Shown: positions 1 through 10,738 of the stretch, piece by piece
Layout: each line of letters starts with the position of its first letter
Position numbering within the stretch: position 1 is the stretch's first letter
From: Saccharina japonica
Taxonomy: Eukaryota > Sar > Phaeophyceae > Laminariales > Laminariaceae
Length of the DNA: 64,000 bases
Direction: 5' to 3'
Assembly: GCA_008828725.1 (NCBI GenBank)
Contig: MEHQ01002044.1
Span: 73,839-137,838 of the forward strand
The notes under the pieces: generated by a model
Told to the model about the DNA's origin: nothing
Databases searched by the model: none
Seen by the model: the letters and a program-made list of their open reading frames with translations, nothing else
Position numbers and translations under genes: made by a program

Positions 1-952
1 CGGAAGCAGCGAAGGTGAAGGGAGGAAGGCAGTGGTATAAGGGAGTGCTGCAGGGAGCTGAGAGGTTTATGACCTCCTGGCACAAGGACGAAGAGGAGGC
101 TAGCCGAAAACGAGCGACCAAGCGAGACAAAGAGCGCAGCAATATTAAAGAGACGACAAGAACCAACGGGACGGGAGGGGTGCGGAAGAAGGACGAATCG
201 GCGAGGGAAGAAAACAAGCGAGAAATGGCGGACCGAGTGACGCGACATGTGCCGGATTGACTCTCCTGGATTATTCGTTTGTTTGTTTGTTTTTGTTTTT
301 TGTTTTGTTTTCCCTCCCCCCACCGCCGCACCATTGCACCACCCCCTCGGGATGACGTGTCTGTGCTATCTCTGTGGTCTTGTTTGTTTGAGTGTTTGCT
401 TGTAATTTCGACTTGTCTCTTTGTCTTTGTCTTTGTCTTTTTTTCCCTTCGCTGTTTTTTCCCTTCGTTGTTTTTGACCTTTTGCAGTTACACTGCTCGC
501 AGGCCGGGGGTACATCAGTAGCACGGGACCATAGCTCGCTTCCCCCGTATCATGTCTGCGTTTATAATCGGGGTGAAGGACTCAATTTGTTTGCCTGACC
601 GGCGTGAACCCGGCACGGAACACCCCGGCATTATAGGGGCACCAAGATAGAATCAGGGGGCGTATACCCCCGATTGGTGATGTTGACGTTTCCAGTTTTA
701 TTTTTACCTTCACATAGCGTGTAGAGGGGAGCGGAGGGCTTCAGACAATCTGTTTTTGACTGACTTCGATCGCTTTGCGGACCCTTCGGGTTCCACTTTA
801 TTTCAGTATACCTTTTTCGGGTAAGTTAGCCTGCGACCACGGGAATCGACCGTGTCAAGTGTTGGATTAGTACGGACAGATGGAGGCTCTGGATAAAGAG
901 ACCGGCACGGTTTTTAATGTGAAGACAACAACAACAACAACAACAACAACAA
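1..952 (+). mobile_element. LINE copy 1: 3' end, 3' UTR and (CAA)n tail
   Basis: After the stop at 260 comes a T-rich stretch (275-475) and about 450 bp of 3' UTR, ending in an ACA/CAA microsatellite at about 925-952. The whole stretch aligns by eye, in reverse, with 22567-23200, where it follows the decayed LINE reverse transcriptase. Shared landmarks include GGCGTGAACCCGGCAC (602-617 here) and TTTAATGTGAAGACAACAAC at the end. Ending in a simple-repeat tail is typical of RTE-like LINEs. The tail abuts copia RNase H sequence at 951-957, so this copy appears to have inserted into a copia element. Confidence 0.65.
3..260 (+). pseudogene. C-terminal end of a LINE ORF (partial, runs off the left edge)
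   Basis: The frame is open from the window edge to a TGA at 258-260. It encodes a K/R/E-rich tail with the run AERFMTSWHKDEEEASRKR. I recognise this as the kind of C-terminus found at the end of RTE/craniofacial-development-like LINE polyproteins. A diverged, frame-broken copy of the same tail, with the same following DNA, lies on the minus strand at about 23168-23400, downstream of clear reverse-transcriptase sequence. That copy is the main reason to assign this fragment to a LINE. Only the end of the protein is visible, so whether this copy is intact upstream cannot be judged. Confidence 0.6.
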
Positions 953-956
953 TAGT

Positions 957-1380
957 GATGCCGACTACGCCGGTAACAGCCGCTTGGCATCGGGGGCGGT
1001 AACAGCCCCGGGGGGTGCGGCCGTCAGTTGGGCAAGTAGTACGCAGAGGTGTGCCACGTTGTCCACAGCAGAGGCAGAGTACATCTCCCTGGGTGCAGGG
1101 GTGAAGGAGGATCTGTTTATGGGCTCAGTGCTATCGTTTAGTTATCCAGAGCTAAGCGGATCATGAGTCCTGGTTCTTGAGGATAATCAGAGGGCCATAG
1201 GGTTCGCTGAGAACCCTTTAAGTTCTGCGCGGAGCAAACACATTGACGCGCGCTTTCATCTCGTTAGAGCTACTTCGGGCGAAGAAAATCGGCGTTCAGT
1301 TTGTAACTTTGGAAGAGCAGCACGCGAATATATTGACGAAATCACTTGCTGCGACTCCCTTTAAGTCTCACCGTACATAG
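957..1380 (+). pseudogene. Ty1/copia polyprotein, RNase H domain and C-terminus (disrupted)
   Basis: The fragment begins at the conserved start of the copia RNase H domain (DADYAGN, 957-977). It continues with VSWASSTQRCATLSTAEAEY, then EDNQRAIGFAENP and RSKHIDARFH, and ends with EEQHANILTKSLAATPFKSH before a TAG at 1378-1380. In active elements this domain degrades the RNA strand during reverse transcription. Two lesions are visible: an in-frame TGA at 1164-1166 and a frameshift near 1280, after which the C-terminal motif lies in another frame. Everything 5' of RNase H is missing because LINE copy 1 sits directly upstream. It is clearly copia and clearly dead. Confidence 0.8.
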
Positions 1381-1671
1381 GTTATTGTTGAATCTACGTA
1401 CCGTTGGAGGGTGAGTAAGGGTCACGAGCATTATTCGATGTACCATGTTTGAGCGATGCGAGGAATACCTTGTAAGGTCGCCACCCCGCGCTACTTTGAG
1501 GGGCATGGGTGAGTAGGGCATCGATTGGCATTTTATTTTATGGCCATGCTCATCGTTTGGCATACAGCCTTTGTTTAAACTGCAATGATTTGGAGTATAT
1601 GGGTTATTCGGGGGGTTTCGGCCGGGTGGCGGGGTTTCCTCCTGCGGGACTATTGTTAGCTGTTAGGTCTT

Positions 1672-1825
1672 GGCTTGTATTGAATATCCCTTTGGTTTCG
1701 TCAGCTTGTATTGAATATCCCTTTTGCTTGTATTGAATATCCCTTTGGTTTCGTCAGCTTGTATTGAATATGCCTTTAGCTTGTATTGAATACATCCGTT
1801 TGGCTTGTATTGAATATATCCGTTG
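1672..1825 (+). repeat. Minisatellite with unit GCTTGTATTGAATATCCCTT
   Basis: Six head-to-tail copies of a unit around GCTTGTATTGAATATMYCTTT are seen. Every second copy carries an extra GGTTTCGTCA. The array lies just after a TGTTAGC that could be the start of a copia 3' LTR (1654) for the pseudogene upstream, but no matching second LTR is visible. Confidence 0.75.
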
Positions 1826-4203
1826 TGTTAGTTGTGTTTCGTCAGCTACGATAGAGGTAGCACTTTTTGGCTGATTGCTTTTCTGAAGGACTATGAAACT
1901 CGTCGGAATTCCATTTTTTTTGTTGCAATATTTTTCGTTTTATACTTCGGGCATGATATTGTTCATCGGGTATATAGTATATAGTATAGTATATAATGTA
2001 CAGTATATAGCACTTTTATTTTATTTGCCTCCAATACCAGTTTTTTTGTGAGGTATAGAGCTCCTCAAGTGATAAGTAGCCACCACCAGAAGGCAGAAAC
2101 ATGGCCTGTATGCAGGTGCACCTCTACCGCCGTACCACATGCGCTCCCTGTCAAGAGTCAGGGAGGGGGGTCGTTTGGATAGTTTCAGCAGCGACGGTTA
2201 CAAAAGTTGTACGAGTAAAGGGTTGTGTATATATTAACAGGCGCTAGTATGGATTTTTGCCTTGAGCGTTGAGCGGGAGGAAAGCTCGAGCACTCCGTTA
2301 TCTCTCGTTATGCCCTGTAACGCAGCGACCTTAAAGCATATCATGCGAATGCGAGGCAGTCACGGCATTCAGACTTGTAAACTACGGACAGTTTCTCCAT
2401 GACCGCGCACCGCCTGGGCACCAAAGCGGCCAAGCCCGTCCTCCCAACCCCCCCATCTTTACCTCTATACACCAGCTCGGGTCTATGATACAGATCTCCC
2501 TGAATAACATGCTGACGAACGGTCGAGCACAACGATGTGATCCGTCCACATAGCAATGAGTAGAATTCCATAATGAAGCTTAACTCTTTCGAAACGCTTG
2601 TCTCGCGTGTCCTGGATGAATCACAGGGTGCAAAGCTGCACCGATTCAATATTAGTTCCGCTTGTCGTTCTTGTTATCGTTGTTATTCTGCATTAACTTA
2701 TCGTCAAAATAGAACTGACTCGTGGTCACGAGACAGGCTCCAACAATTATGGAGGGGGAGAATGGATAAAGCACATCAGGAAAAAAACAAAACGTAACAA
2801 TATACCAGGTACCTGGTATACGATATGATGTAAACAAACCAAACTGAATAACATCGCACACAGCAAACAAAATAAGTTAAATACTCAACGCACGCATCAT
2901 ATACGCATATGTTGCGCATAAGGCTGGACAAAAATATGTAAAACAAAACGCAAAAAAAAAAAAAAATCGGAGCGCCAAATAATTAGGAATGACAGCGCGG
3001 TGTCTCAAACGTTTTGGTCCACCGCAGGTCGCTTATTGCGTCCTCCACAGTGGGCCTGCTACTGTACTGAAATTAGGGTGTGGGGAGTGGCAAACGTTAC
3101 GTTACGTTACGTTACGTACAAAACATGACAGTAAAAACCTGTGGGGGCACGAAAATTCCCAACGATGCCGGAAAATCTATAGTTTACCAAGATAGGGGGG
3201 GAAACGACGAGAGCTCGTATGGTAAGCGTACGTGAGGAAAATGCAAAAGCAAAAAAGCACAAAATAAACAAGAACGAAAAGCAGACAGAAACAAAAAATG
3301 GCAGCCGGCGCAAGCGTACGTAGCCAAAAACAGTGGGAGATAGACCTGTACGGGTACGTAACGTGGGCGAGTCAGGCCGATCGTATCTGCTCCTTCAAAT
3401 CAGAGCGACCTTTTGTGCCCTGGCTTTCCTTAGTATCACTGAATTACTTCAACTAGAATGCGCCGCGATTCGGAGGTCGCTGAAGAGCTCGGAGCCGTTG
3501 GGCCGGAGAAATACACTTCAAGCGCTCGATAGTCTTACCACTACAAAGGACTGGAAGGTACACAATGCCTCACACGGATCGGACTCGAGAGGGGGGGCTC
3601 GTGAATAAAATGCCGTCGGGGGGTGACAGGCCTGATTTTTTGTCTCAGGTCTGCCTAAGGTTGGATCTTTTGGGCAGCGCACGAGTGAAACCTTAAACTT
3701 GGTGTGAAAATAAACAGTCAATTGTCTGTGAATCCTATCGTATACCACACGCAACTACTCTCCATACTCTCAAGATACTATTGTTTTCAAAACTATACAG
3801 AAGCTCGCCGTATTCCACTACATACGTCACTTATAACAAGCAGAGCGTGGTGCCCACAGTCCGCCTCTTTGCGACTACATTCAGGTCCAGAGGACCCTTG
3901 TAAACTACACTCGGATATTCTCCTGTTGAGAAGATCGCCTTACCTACTAGTAGGCGCTCTGCCGCCGTGACAAGGCGATACCGTGCGTCTATTCCCCAAA
4001 ACCGTTGTGTGTAAAGCGACAGCAACCAATTAATATAAATAGCTCCAAGCAGCAACGACAACAAAGGCAAGAACAGACAAGCGTCCCCGCTACTAACGCA
4101 ATCCCTGCGGCTAGGGAATGACGCAAAGCTTCATTAAAATAAAACACGCGCAGCGATCATCAATGCGCCCATAAACACGCTTACCGCTAAGGAGCAGCAT
4201 CAG
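1826..4203. other. Intergenic DNA without a recognisable gene
   Basis: I see no protein I recognise on either strand. Small landmarks are a TA-rich run (about 1969-2010), a poly-A run (2951-2966), the palindromic word ATACCAGGTACCTGGTAT (2807-2824) and a (CGTTA)n tract at 3095-3118. Short open frames of up to about 100 codons look like chance frames. Confidence 0.5.
3095..3118 (+). repeat. (CGTTA)n microsatellite
   Basis: Four to five perfect copies of the pentamer CGTTA are read directly. Confidence 0.85.
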
Positions 4204-4318
4204 CTACAATACACCCCCACAAAATAATAAAGGTAAGGTCACTTACCCACAAAATAAGCAAGGAAAAAGGTCCCTTACCCGCAAAATAGTCAAGGTAAGA
4301 GGTCACTTACCCTACCGG
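4204..4318 (+). repeat. Three degenerate repeats of about 40 bp
   Basis: The phrase ACCC(A/G)CAAAATA followed by AGGTAAG and TCACTTACCC recurs three times. Each unit carries an internal inverted pair, GGTAAG and CTTACC, so each could form a short hairpin. Confidence 0.5.
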
Positions 4319-4419
4319 ATCTAAGCACGAATATCAAAATTGTTAAAACTAACCGTACACCCAAGAGAAAAGCGCAGCAAAATCAGCTGCAGCAGCGACT
4401 ATAAAGTATAAGCATCACA

Positions 4420-5001
4420 TTGCTATCGACGACAAGTCGACATGTCAAGGTGAATCAGGGCAGACCACTGGCGACCCCACAAGTGCGAATATCTACAAAG
4501 CCCGAACCCGTGCGAGTCTGGCCGACAGGATCAGTCGCTAAGCACCAGTCCGGACACATTTCCTCGTCCCACGCCGTACTAAACGATGCGTTACCCGGCA
4601 AGAAACTCACGGTCTTGCAGGCTAGTGCCGGCTCGGGCTTAACGTGGTACGGGATTAACGTGGCCGGGCAGTCCGTGCACATCTGCGGTGGGGGTAATGA
4701 AGCATCACACAGAGGGAAGGTCACCATCACACAGAGAGGAGGTCGATTCACTGATATCACGAAGCACCACACACACAATAATTCCACAATCAATAGTACC
4801 AAGTCCACCATTCATAGTACCACCCAAGTAAGCCCACCAGGCTTGGCGGCAACGATGCGAGCGAAAACACGGATATCGTGTGCGCGTCGACGTCCAACAA
4901 TATGTTGGTGTGATTTGCCTGGTGCGCACTACTCGTCGCTTCCTATAATACTTATATACAACAGGCCTGCATACTACTGCATACAGCAGTACACGTTCTG
5001 A
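4420..5001 (+). CDS. Open frame of 193 codons, unknown
   Basis: This is the longest plus-strand frame in the left 10 kb. It has no domain I recognise. The last 10 or so codons run into the tandem repeat that starts at 4976, and the segment TKHHTHNNSTINSTKSTIHS is low complexity. There is also an open minus-strand frame of 118 codons over 4455-4811. Both facts favour a chance frame. It is listed only because of its length. Confidence 0.12.
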   Translation: MLSTTSRHVKVNQGRPLATPQVRISTKPEPVRVWPTGSVAKHQSGHISSSHAVLNDALPGKKLTVLQASAGSGLTWYGINVAGQSVHICGGGNEASHRGKVTITQRGGRFTDITKHHTHNNSTINSTKSTIHSTTQVSPPGLAATMRAKTRISCARRRPTICWCDLPGAHYSSLPIILIYNRPAYYCIQQYTF

Positions 5002-5094
5002 CTGTGTCCCTCACCTGCATACAGTACTCGTATTATACACGTTCTGCATACAGTACTCGTATTAAACACGTTCTGCATACAGTGTCCCTCACCT
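4976..5094 (+). repeat. Tandem repeat with unit CTGCATACAGTACTCGTATT
   Basis: Units of about 30 bp (CTGCATACAGTACTCGTATT followed by AWACACGTT) recur. They are bracketed by two copies of CATACAGT/ACTGTGTCCCTCACCT-type sequence. Positions 5020-5070 hold two nearly perfect copies. Confidence 0.75.
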
Positions 5095-5534
5095 CAAAAA
5101 CGTTCGCAAGCTCAGCGCGTCGCGTGATGATGTCGGGTGCAGCGGCCACCTTATCGTACAGAACTGCTTTCGTCCCCACGGCCTTGGTGAGCATGATCTA
5201 CAGTACAAACCGAGGTACGGCCCAGGTAGCCCGGGACGGCAAGTGGGTGGGGGACTAGGGTAAAAAAATGCGGGTCGAAATTGCGTTGAGAAAACGATAC
5301 CTGGTATCGATATTTTTTGGCGAAAAACACCAAAACAAATCGTATCAGTGTCTGCGAGGGGTTCTGGCGGTGTCTGATACCAGGTACCTTGTATGTGATT
5401 CCCTTGTGGTCCTGCAAGGCGTCATGACCGACTTTGCAGTACTCGCAACCGGCATGTACAAGTGGTGTTAAGGCTAAGGCACTGTAGATGGCTTCGATAT
5501 ATATACGAAACAAACAGGACAAGGTACCAAGTAT

Positions 5535-5950
5535 GCCGGGGCACATCCATCGGCGACGGCGGCCGGCGGCCGATGCAAAACCACAAACGTTGCTCGTTAC
5601 CCGATACCAAGTGAAATATCAAGCATGACCCAAAAAGTTGGGTAAATACAAAATACGCCGTGTATTTGAACCACGGTGTACTTGAATCGTCACAACGCGG
5701 CGGGACAACGCGTAATCTACAAAGTACACAGTAGACACTAGAGTCGGTGCACAACGATTGGCGACGGCGGCAGATGGCCGTTGAATGTTACAAAACTGGT
5801 TCGTTACCCGCTGTGAAGCACTGCAGTAGGCTAACATAGCTACACTCATTAGGCTAACACAGTAGGTTATCAAGCACGGTCACAACCTTTATAAAAGAAT
5901 TCCGTGTACTTGAAGCGTTAAAACGTGTCAGTGCAACACAAGGGGCGTCT
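5535..5950 (+). repeat. Diverged direct duplication, two copies of about 200 bp
   Basis: Copy 1 (about 5535-5735) and copy 2 (about 5750-5950) share GGCGACGGCGGC, GGCCGWTGAATGTTACAAAA-like sequence, TCGTTACCCG, TATCAAGCA and the closing GTACTTGAA(T/G)CGT. Indels separate them. Neither has an identifiable coding function. Confidence 0.55.
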
Positions 5951-6911
5951 TTTTTTTTCAAAAGCATACATGCATTGCATTTTGAACTGCGCACAACGAT
6001 ACCAGACGCCAAGGCATTGCCTGCGGCTTTTGGTGTCAAGTTGTTCTGCTGCAAGATGAAATCTGGTTCGCCCGTTGACGAGAGCATTTTCTCACATTTG
6101 CGACCATTTCAGTCACTGCTGAGTGCACCATTTTGGAGCCATCATATGCTTCTGAAGAGTTGGTTTCCGAAATGTAATGGTAGTGAATGCTGCATCCGTA
6201 GCACCGTTTTCCAACCCTGGACATCTCGTTTTCAAAAAGCTTCGCCTGGTATATCTGCGGAAAGAGGAGAGGATGGTCTGGGTCACAGGAAGCAGAACAC
6301 GTCACAAGCGTATACGCGGCGAACATCCGGGACAGTCGAAAATATAGAAAGCCTTGTTCCGCCTGTTTTACAATGCCATGTCGTGGTTGCTTCTACAGTA
6401 GGTGTCTTGGGTGTTTTCTTGCCGTAATGCGGCACGTCTGTTACCACGGTACTATGGCAGGTACACTACACCAAAATACGACGGCTTCCTATCGAGAAGC
6501 GCCTCGTGTGACGTTCAAGACATGACGGGTTCCTTATATACCATGTATACGATAAAGTTACTCTGCCGCGACGGTACACCACGCTATTAATAGAGCTGGC
6601 GCGGTCTCTTTTCACGGAAAATTGATTCACACAAACTCACCGGAAACACGCTCATGAACGTTGTCCTGGGATCCTGTCTGTGATATCGGGTCATTCTTGA
6701 AACGCCGCTGTCGTCAGTGGCAGGACTGAATTGGTTTATCGGGTTCACCCCGCGCAGGGAAGCCAGAGTAGGATTCGCGGTATTCCAGCCGTAACCCTGC
6801 GTGGCGCAAGAGGCGGTGACGGCATCAACATTTCGGTCATCGTAAAAAAGTGGGGCGCTTTTTGAGATTTAGAGGACAATTAAAAGTACTGTAGTATAAA
6901 CCCACCTCTCG
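5951..6911. other. Intergenic DNA with an unassigned open frame
   Basis: A 150-codon plus-strand frame (5975-6427) and a 96-codon minus-strand frame (6036-6326) overlap. Neither contains a motif I know. The rest (6428-6911) shows nothing beyond ordinary unique sequence. Confidence 0.4.
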
Positions 6912-7145
6912 TCGCCGCCGACGACGACGACTGGGACACGGGACTGCTGACTGCCAGTAGTGAGCGGGGGCTTCACCCCAACAGCAAAACAGGTCCACGA
7001 TGGCTGTGGACAGTGGCGCGCCGGGCCACTTGGTGTGAACGACGAGCTAATTCCAGGACTGCGGCATCACACGAGGAACTACAAGAACCTTGAGCACCAC
7101 CAACACCCACACCCTTGGCGTACTATACTGCTGTAGCTTGGACTA
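6912..7145 (+). pseudogene. Ty1/copia polyprotein fragment: end of Gag and protease
   Basis: In one frame the DNA reads DDDWDTGLLTASSERG, then HPNSKTGPRW. After a frameshift near 7000 it continues VDSGAPGHLV, which is the copia aspartic-protease active site (usually W-x-x-DSGAS-x-H). A stop codon follows, and then NDELIPGLRHHTRNYKNL and, after another shift, THTLGVLYCCS. The last piece matches the glycine/threonine strand after the protease core. The protease would cut the Gag-Pol precursor inside the element's particle. At least two frameshifts and one stop make it inactive. No LTR is attached. It may come from a different copia copy than the RNase H relic at 957-1380. Confidence 0.7.
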
Positions 7146-7532
7146 GTAATACTAAGTACTAAGTTGGCACCCGCATTAACTAACGAAGGGTGTCGTTCTA
7201 TGCGGGTATGCCGTGCGCCTCACTTACGTATCCGTACATGTGATCTACCATCACAAGCTCCCCGGTCCAGCCTTCAGGAAGCGCATCCATTATTGCCTGA
7301 GGTGAACCAGGCATGTACAGTGCCAGGCAGGGCGGGGGCAGGCAGGTACGATAAGACTTGGGCCCGATTGCTCGAAATGGGAATGCAATCACCGCCACGC
7401 ACCTAAGCACTGATTTTGGCACTGCGTTTGGCACTGCATTTGGCTACGGTAGAGGCATGTGGCATATACGTACTGTACTGTAGCAACATGCATTTCTGGG
7501 GATCTCTGCTTGAGGAGCTCTATATTATTGTC
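7146..7532. other. Intergenic DNA; weak minus-strand open frame
   Basis: A minus-strand frame at 7198-7434 (78 codons) contains MDALPEGWTGELVMVDHMYG. It looks protein-like, but I cannot place it in a family and saw no splice sites or neighbours that support it. Confidence 0.3.
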
Positions 7533-7701
7533 ACGGAGGGGGCCATAGTAAACACTACTGTAGTAATACTAGTAAATAGGACCTACGGTACACACAAAAG
7601 CCTATACATTCACCTACTGTAGTTTTATAAACAATATTTGGTCGTATTTACTAGTGTTACTAGTGTTACTAGTGTTACTAGTGTTTACTATGGTCCCCCG
7701 T
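7533..7701. mobile_element. MITE-like element, copy 1 of 2
   Basis: The terminal inverted repeats are ACGGAGGGGGCCATAGTAAA at the left and TTTACTATGGTCCCCCGT at the right, 169 bp end to end. Homologous DNA, including CCTACGGTACACACAAAA, recurs at 45078-45233 with the same ends. Inside are four copies of ACTAGTGTT (about 7651-7684). No coding capacity is present. The flanks (TATTATTG left, AATAATAA right) may extend the inverted repeat, so the exact target duplication is unclear. Confidence 0.7.
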
Positions 7702-8285
7702 AATAATAAGTCGCCCAAAGGCACACTACATGGATTAGGAGAAAAGCTTAAAGTGCAACCCGATCAAGAATACCAATGAAACAATGAAACAATGAAACAA
7801 TAAAACAATCCCAAACCCTAATATAGGTATATCACGTATAATATTGCAAAACACTACGTATTCACAATGGTATCCAAACGATACTTACAGTATAATAGTA
7901 CTTCGTATTGGGTTAAGGAGCCAGTTCAGTCAGAAAGGTTGCCTTATAACGCCAAAAAGCGCTTCCAAGTGTAAGCCATGCCCTATCGTATAAGGAAATA
8001 ACCCAGGCCCCATCGAGAATGCGTCTGTATTATTCATAGGCTATTTGGCCAATTACATCACGCGCACACAACACACTACCACATGTGCAGAAAATAGAAC
8101 AACGGGCTGCATGTGCAGAAGTGAGCATTGAGCGGCAGTACTGCAAGCAAAGTCACGCGCTTCATATCGCAATATTTACGCGCGAAAAAACAATTAAACG
8201 AAACCACTTTCTCCCGCGAGTAAAATCGTGGGAAAGCGTATGATAAGCACCAAACGCGACAACCGGTTGCCCGTGGAGCTGTCAC
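7702..8285. other. Intergenic DNA with an (AATGAAAC)n tract
   Basis: Positions 7773-7808 hold about four copies of AATGAAAC. No gene is seen in the rest. Part of it could be the 3' end of the minus-strand gene that begins at 10918, because the last exon's stop is not certain. Confidence 0.4.
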
Positions 8286-8540
8286 CCCAGACAAAATGTT
8301 CCTCAGAAAACTACGCAGATTATTGCTCACGCTGATTTGGACATTCGGGGCTTCGTCTGAATCAACCATGTTCGATGGAGCCCAAATAACATTCGGCCAA
8401 GGTTGGTCGTCTCGAAAGATGGTGTTCTTGAAGAAGTGCCGCGCAGAAGTCACGTAGGCAGCTGTGCTGCCGCTTACGAGCTTCTCGTCATTACAAATGG
8501 TCGAATCTTCCACCGACCTCACCGTGTACAGCCGCAGATC
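8286..8540 (-). CDS. Downstream exon of the filamin-repeat/PC-esterase-like gene
   Basis: On the minus strand a good acceptor (CCTTTGTGCAG, ending at 8541) opens a phase-0 frame starting DLRLYTVRSVEDSTICND and containing PWPNVIWAPSNMVDSDEAPN. The preceding exon also ends in phase 0 with LRLTYQ, giving the smooth join LRLTYQ-DLRLY. The intron would be about 577 bp. The right-hand limit is uncertain: a possible GT donor lies at 8284-8285, but the frame stays open to a stop at 8076. The joined protein would continue the esterase-like domain, where a late Asp/His pair is expected. I did not find that pair with certainty. Confidence 0.45.
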
Positions 8541-8763
8541 CTGCACAAAGGTGGATACGAGCAACAACGGGGTGGTTTGTCGCGCAAAAGAGCTTTATCA
8601 ACGCGACAACTGTAGAGTCGTCAAAGCCGAAGCGTTCTAAAGGTGCGCTTATTAGGGTATATAGTTACTGTGTTAATAGTAACCTTTCGTCGACACTTTA
8701 ACCCGTACTTCGTGTATAAGTTGGGATTAATAATGTACGTACAACCAGCAGGCTTTTTCCTAC

Positions 8764-8792
8764 CCCGGGGACGCCCTTCTTGCGTCCCCGGG
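8764..8792. repeat. Perfect 11-bp inverted repeat, hairpin
   Basis: CCCGGGGACGC and GCGTCCCCGGG are separated by 7 bases. It is GC-rich and stands out from its AT-rich surroundings. No T-run or gene end gives it an obvious role. Confidence 0.7.
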
Positions 8793-9117
8793 TTCGGTTC
8801 CAAGATTACTTCAGCATATTATATGGGACACGCGGGTAACCTAACCTGGTCATAGTGGTCATAATCGGGTATGTTACCCGGGTACAGTAGATACCCTACT
8901 ATATACGAACCCTTCGAATAGATATGCCGGCTGTCGCCTGCAGAGGTGTCATCATGATAACTACCTGGTACATGTTAGGCATGGCAGGCGCCTGGATAGC
9001 GCTCTCCGCAGCGGCATAGGGCTAGGCTTAAGAGTTACATGAAAAAGGTGAGCGCATCATCCTGTCTCACTGCAAAACAAATGAGGCTGCACCTCAACTG
9101 ATAGGGTAGGTACTGAC

Positions 9118-9867
9118 CTGATAGGTGAGGCGAAGGTTGCCAATCCGAATGTCGACGAAGCCCCAGCACTTCTGTATGGCACTGCTGCCGAAGTTGTCCT
9201 TCTGCCCTCGAGCCAGGACCATATCCAAAAGAGACAAATACACACCCCGCAGGATGGAATTGCCCATAGCAAGCAGCCACGTCGGTTCCTCCAGGCTCGC
9301 CAAGAGCATGAGATCGTCGTACGAGAAGGTGTCGTGCACACACCCCTTCGGCTGGAACACCCACCCATCCCTCAAAACGCCATGTTTCGCGCTCGCGACG
9401 TTTGAAGACACCCACGAACCTGGTCGCCAAAAGCTCGACTCTAGACCTTCGTCTGCCTCGGTGCCGCACACGGGGAGACCATCCACGTCAAGCGCTGGCT
9501 CTCCCGAAACTGTCAGTGAGAAGGGGCTGCCAATAATCGGTTGGCCTCTTCCGAAACTGTCGTCGATGTGCAAGTCTACATCTTCGATGTACACCAGGTA
9601 GGTGCCGGGGAAAGAACTCTCGTAACTGGCTGTGAGAGTGTCATCCCCGTTGTTCTCCACCCCCGCAATGAACACACTGTCTTCGTTGGCTATCCAGACA
9701 TATAGGAACCGTTTCTTGTCGACATTCCACTCCCCCTGAGGGTCAGAGCCGTTTTCTCCGGCTAATCGGATTGTGAATGACGCCTGAGTGCCAGCGACCG
9801 CCGCATGGAGTCCGGGCCCATCCGCGGTGTGAGGCGCAACGTGCACATCCCGACCGTACGCGTGTGC
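9118..9867 (-). CDS. Filamin-type Ig repeat plus PC-esterase/NXPE-like domain, central exon
   Basis: This is the best host-gene exon in the window: 250 codons on the minus strand. It starts after an acceptor (TTTTTGTCGTGAAG, ending 9868) and stops at a CAG|GTCAGTA donor (9117/9118), phase 0 at both ends. The first half is a filamin/ABP280-type Ig repeat: DGPGLHAAVAGTQASFTI, then ASYESSFPGTYLVYIEDVD, then the closing GSPFSLTVSG. The second half has CGTEAD, a W-rich segment, PKGCVHDTFSYDDL and MGNSILRG. The last piece resembles the GDS-x-x-R block of the SGNH/PC-esterase (TBL/NXPE-like) fold, with the serine kept and Asp changed to Asn. By family this suggests a glycan- or lipid-acyl-modifying enzyme of the secretory pathway, but catalysis is not shown. 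The upstream exon (10739-10918) supplies a membrane anchor. Domain order and splice sites are seen; function is inferred. Confidence 0.7.
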
Positions 9868-10738
9868 CTTCACGACAAAAATAAAACAGCGCAAGGAGGG
9901 ATGATGCATGGTGTCATAAAATGCTTGCACCCGTTTCTAGCCTCTGTCCACTCAGAATCAAATGATACCAAGATAGGGCATGCCGTCAACTGTGTGGTCT
10001 GGCATAGGAGAACAAATAACGTAGGGTTTGTTCGGTGGGACGGCGTAGACCTCTATCATTGTTGACAGAACGCACGAGCTCCATCACGCACAGTTCACTA
10101 AACTGGTCTCAACAAGCTATTAGACAAACGCTGTCGAGTGCGCCTTATAAATCCCAGTGGCAATGGTCGATACCCAATACCAAGATCGTGAGGAAAACGT
10201 ATTCATTAAAACCGTCTTCCAAAACATTCCAGGATTATATGTAGATGCCGTCAAATTGTAGTAGTGCAGCAATGGAAGGCAGGGCTTGCAACGGAGGTTC
10301 ACAATGACTAACCTCACTACGCCCAACATGGACGTATTACGTGTAAGTGGGCGGTTTGCGCCTAAACGGCACACGGGCGCCTACAGGGCTAACAAAAAGT
10401 GTGTGTAGACCTGAAACAACCTCGCATATTGCTTTCACAGCCAGTGTATCTCCGTGTCAAGAATCGGCTGCTTAGCACGGCGTTTCTTTGTCACGATATT
10501 ACCACGCGAAGTCATGGCTGGGGTGATATTCAGTGCCACATGGATAGAGCTCTGTGTCCATGTACAAAATTTCCAATCAAAGTATTCCAGACCGATTGCG
10601 CTGGTTGTACTATGATATCTGCTTCCTTTTGCGGCACCAACAAATATTCCCCCCTTTAAAATCACCTGCGGTATCCCGACGGTTGTATAACCCACCGACC
10701 CTGATATGTTGCTACGTAGAGGCAAGCTGGTTACGCAC

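Noticed and set aside
487-945. Reading the shared block before the copia RNase H as a copia LTR
   Set aside because: The homologous block at 22567-23050 lies downstream of LINE RT and ends in the same CAA tail, so it is a LINE 3' UTR.
4420-5001. 193-codon open frame as a real gene
   Set aside because: No domain, low-complexity segments, overlaps a tandem repeat, and the opposite strand is also open. Kept only as a low-confidence entry.
10437-10664. Extra exon of the filamin/esterase gene
   Set aside because: Open minus frame after a CCGCAG, but no donor fits and the sequence does not resemble either domain.
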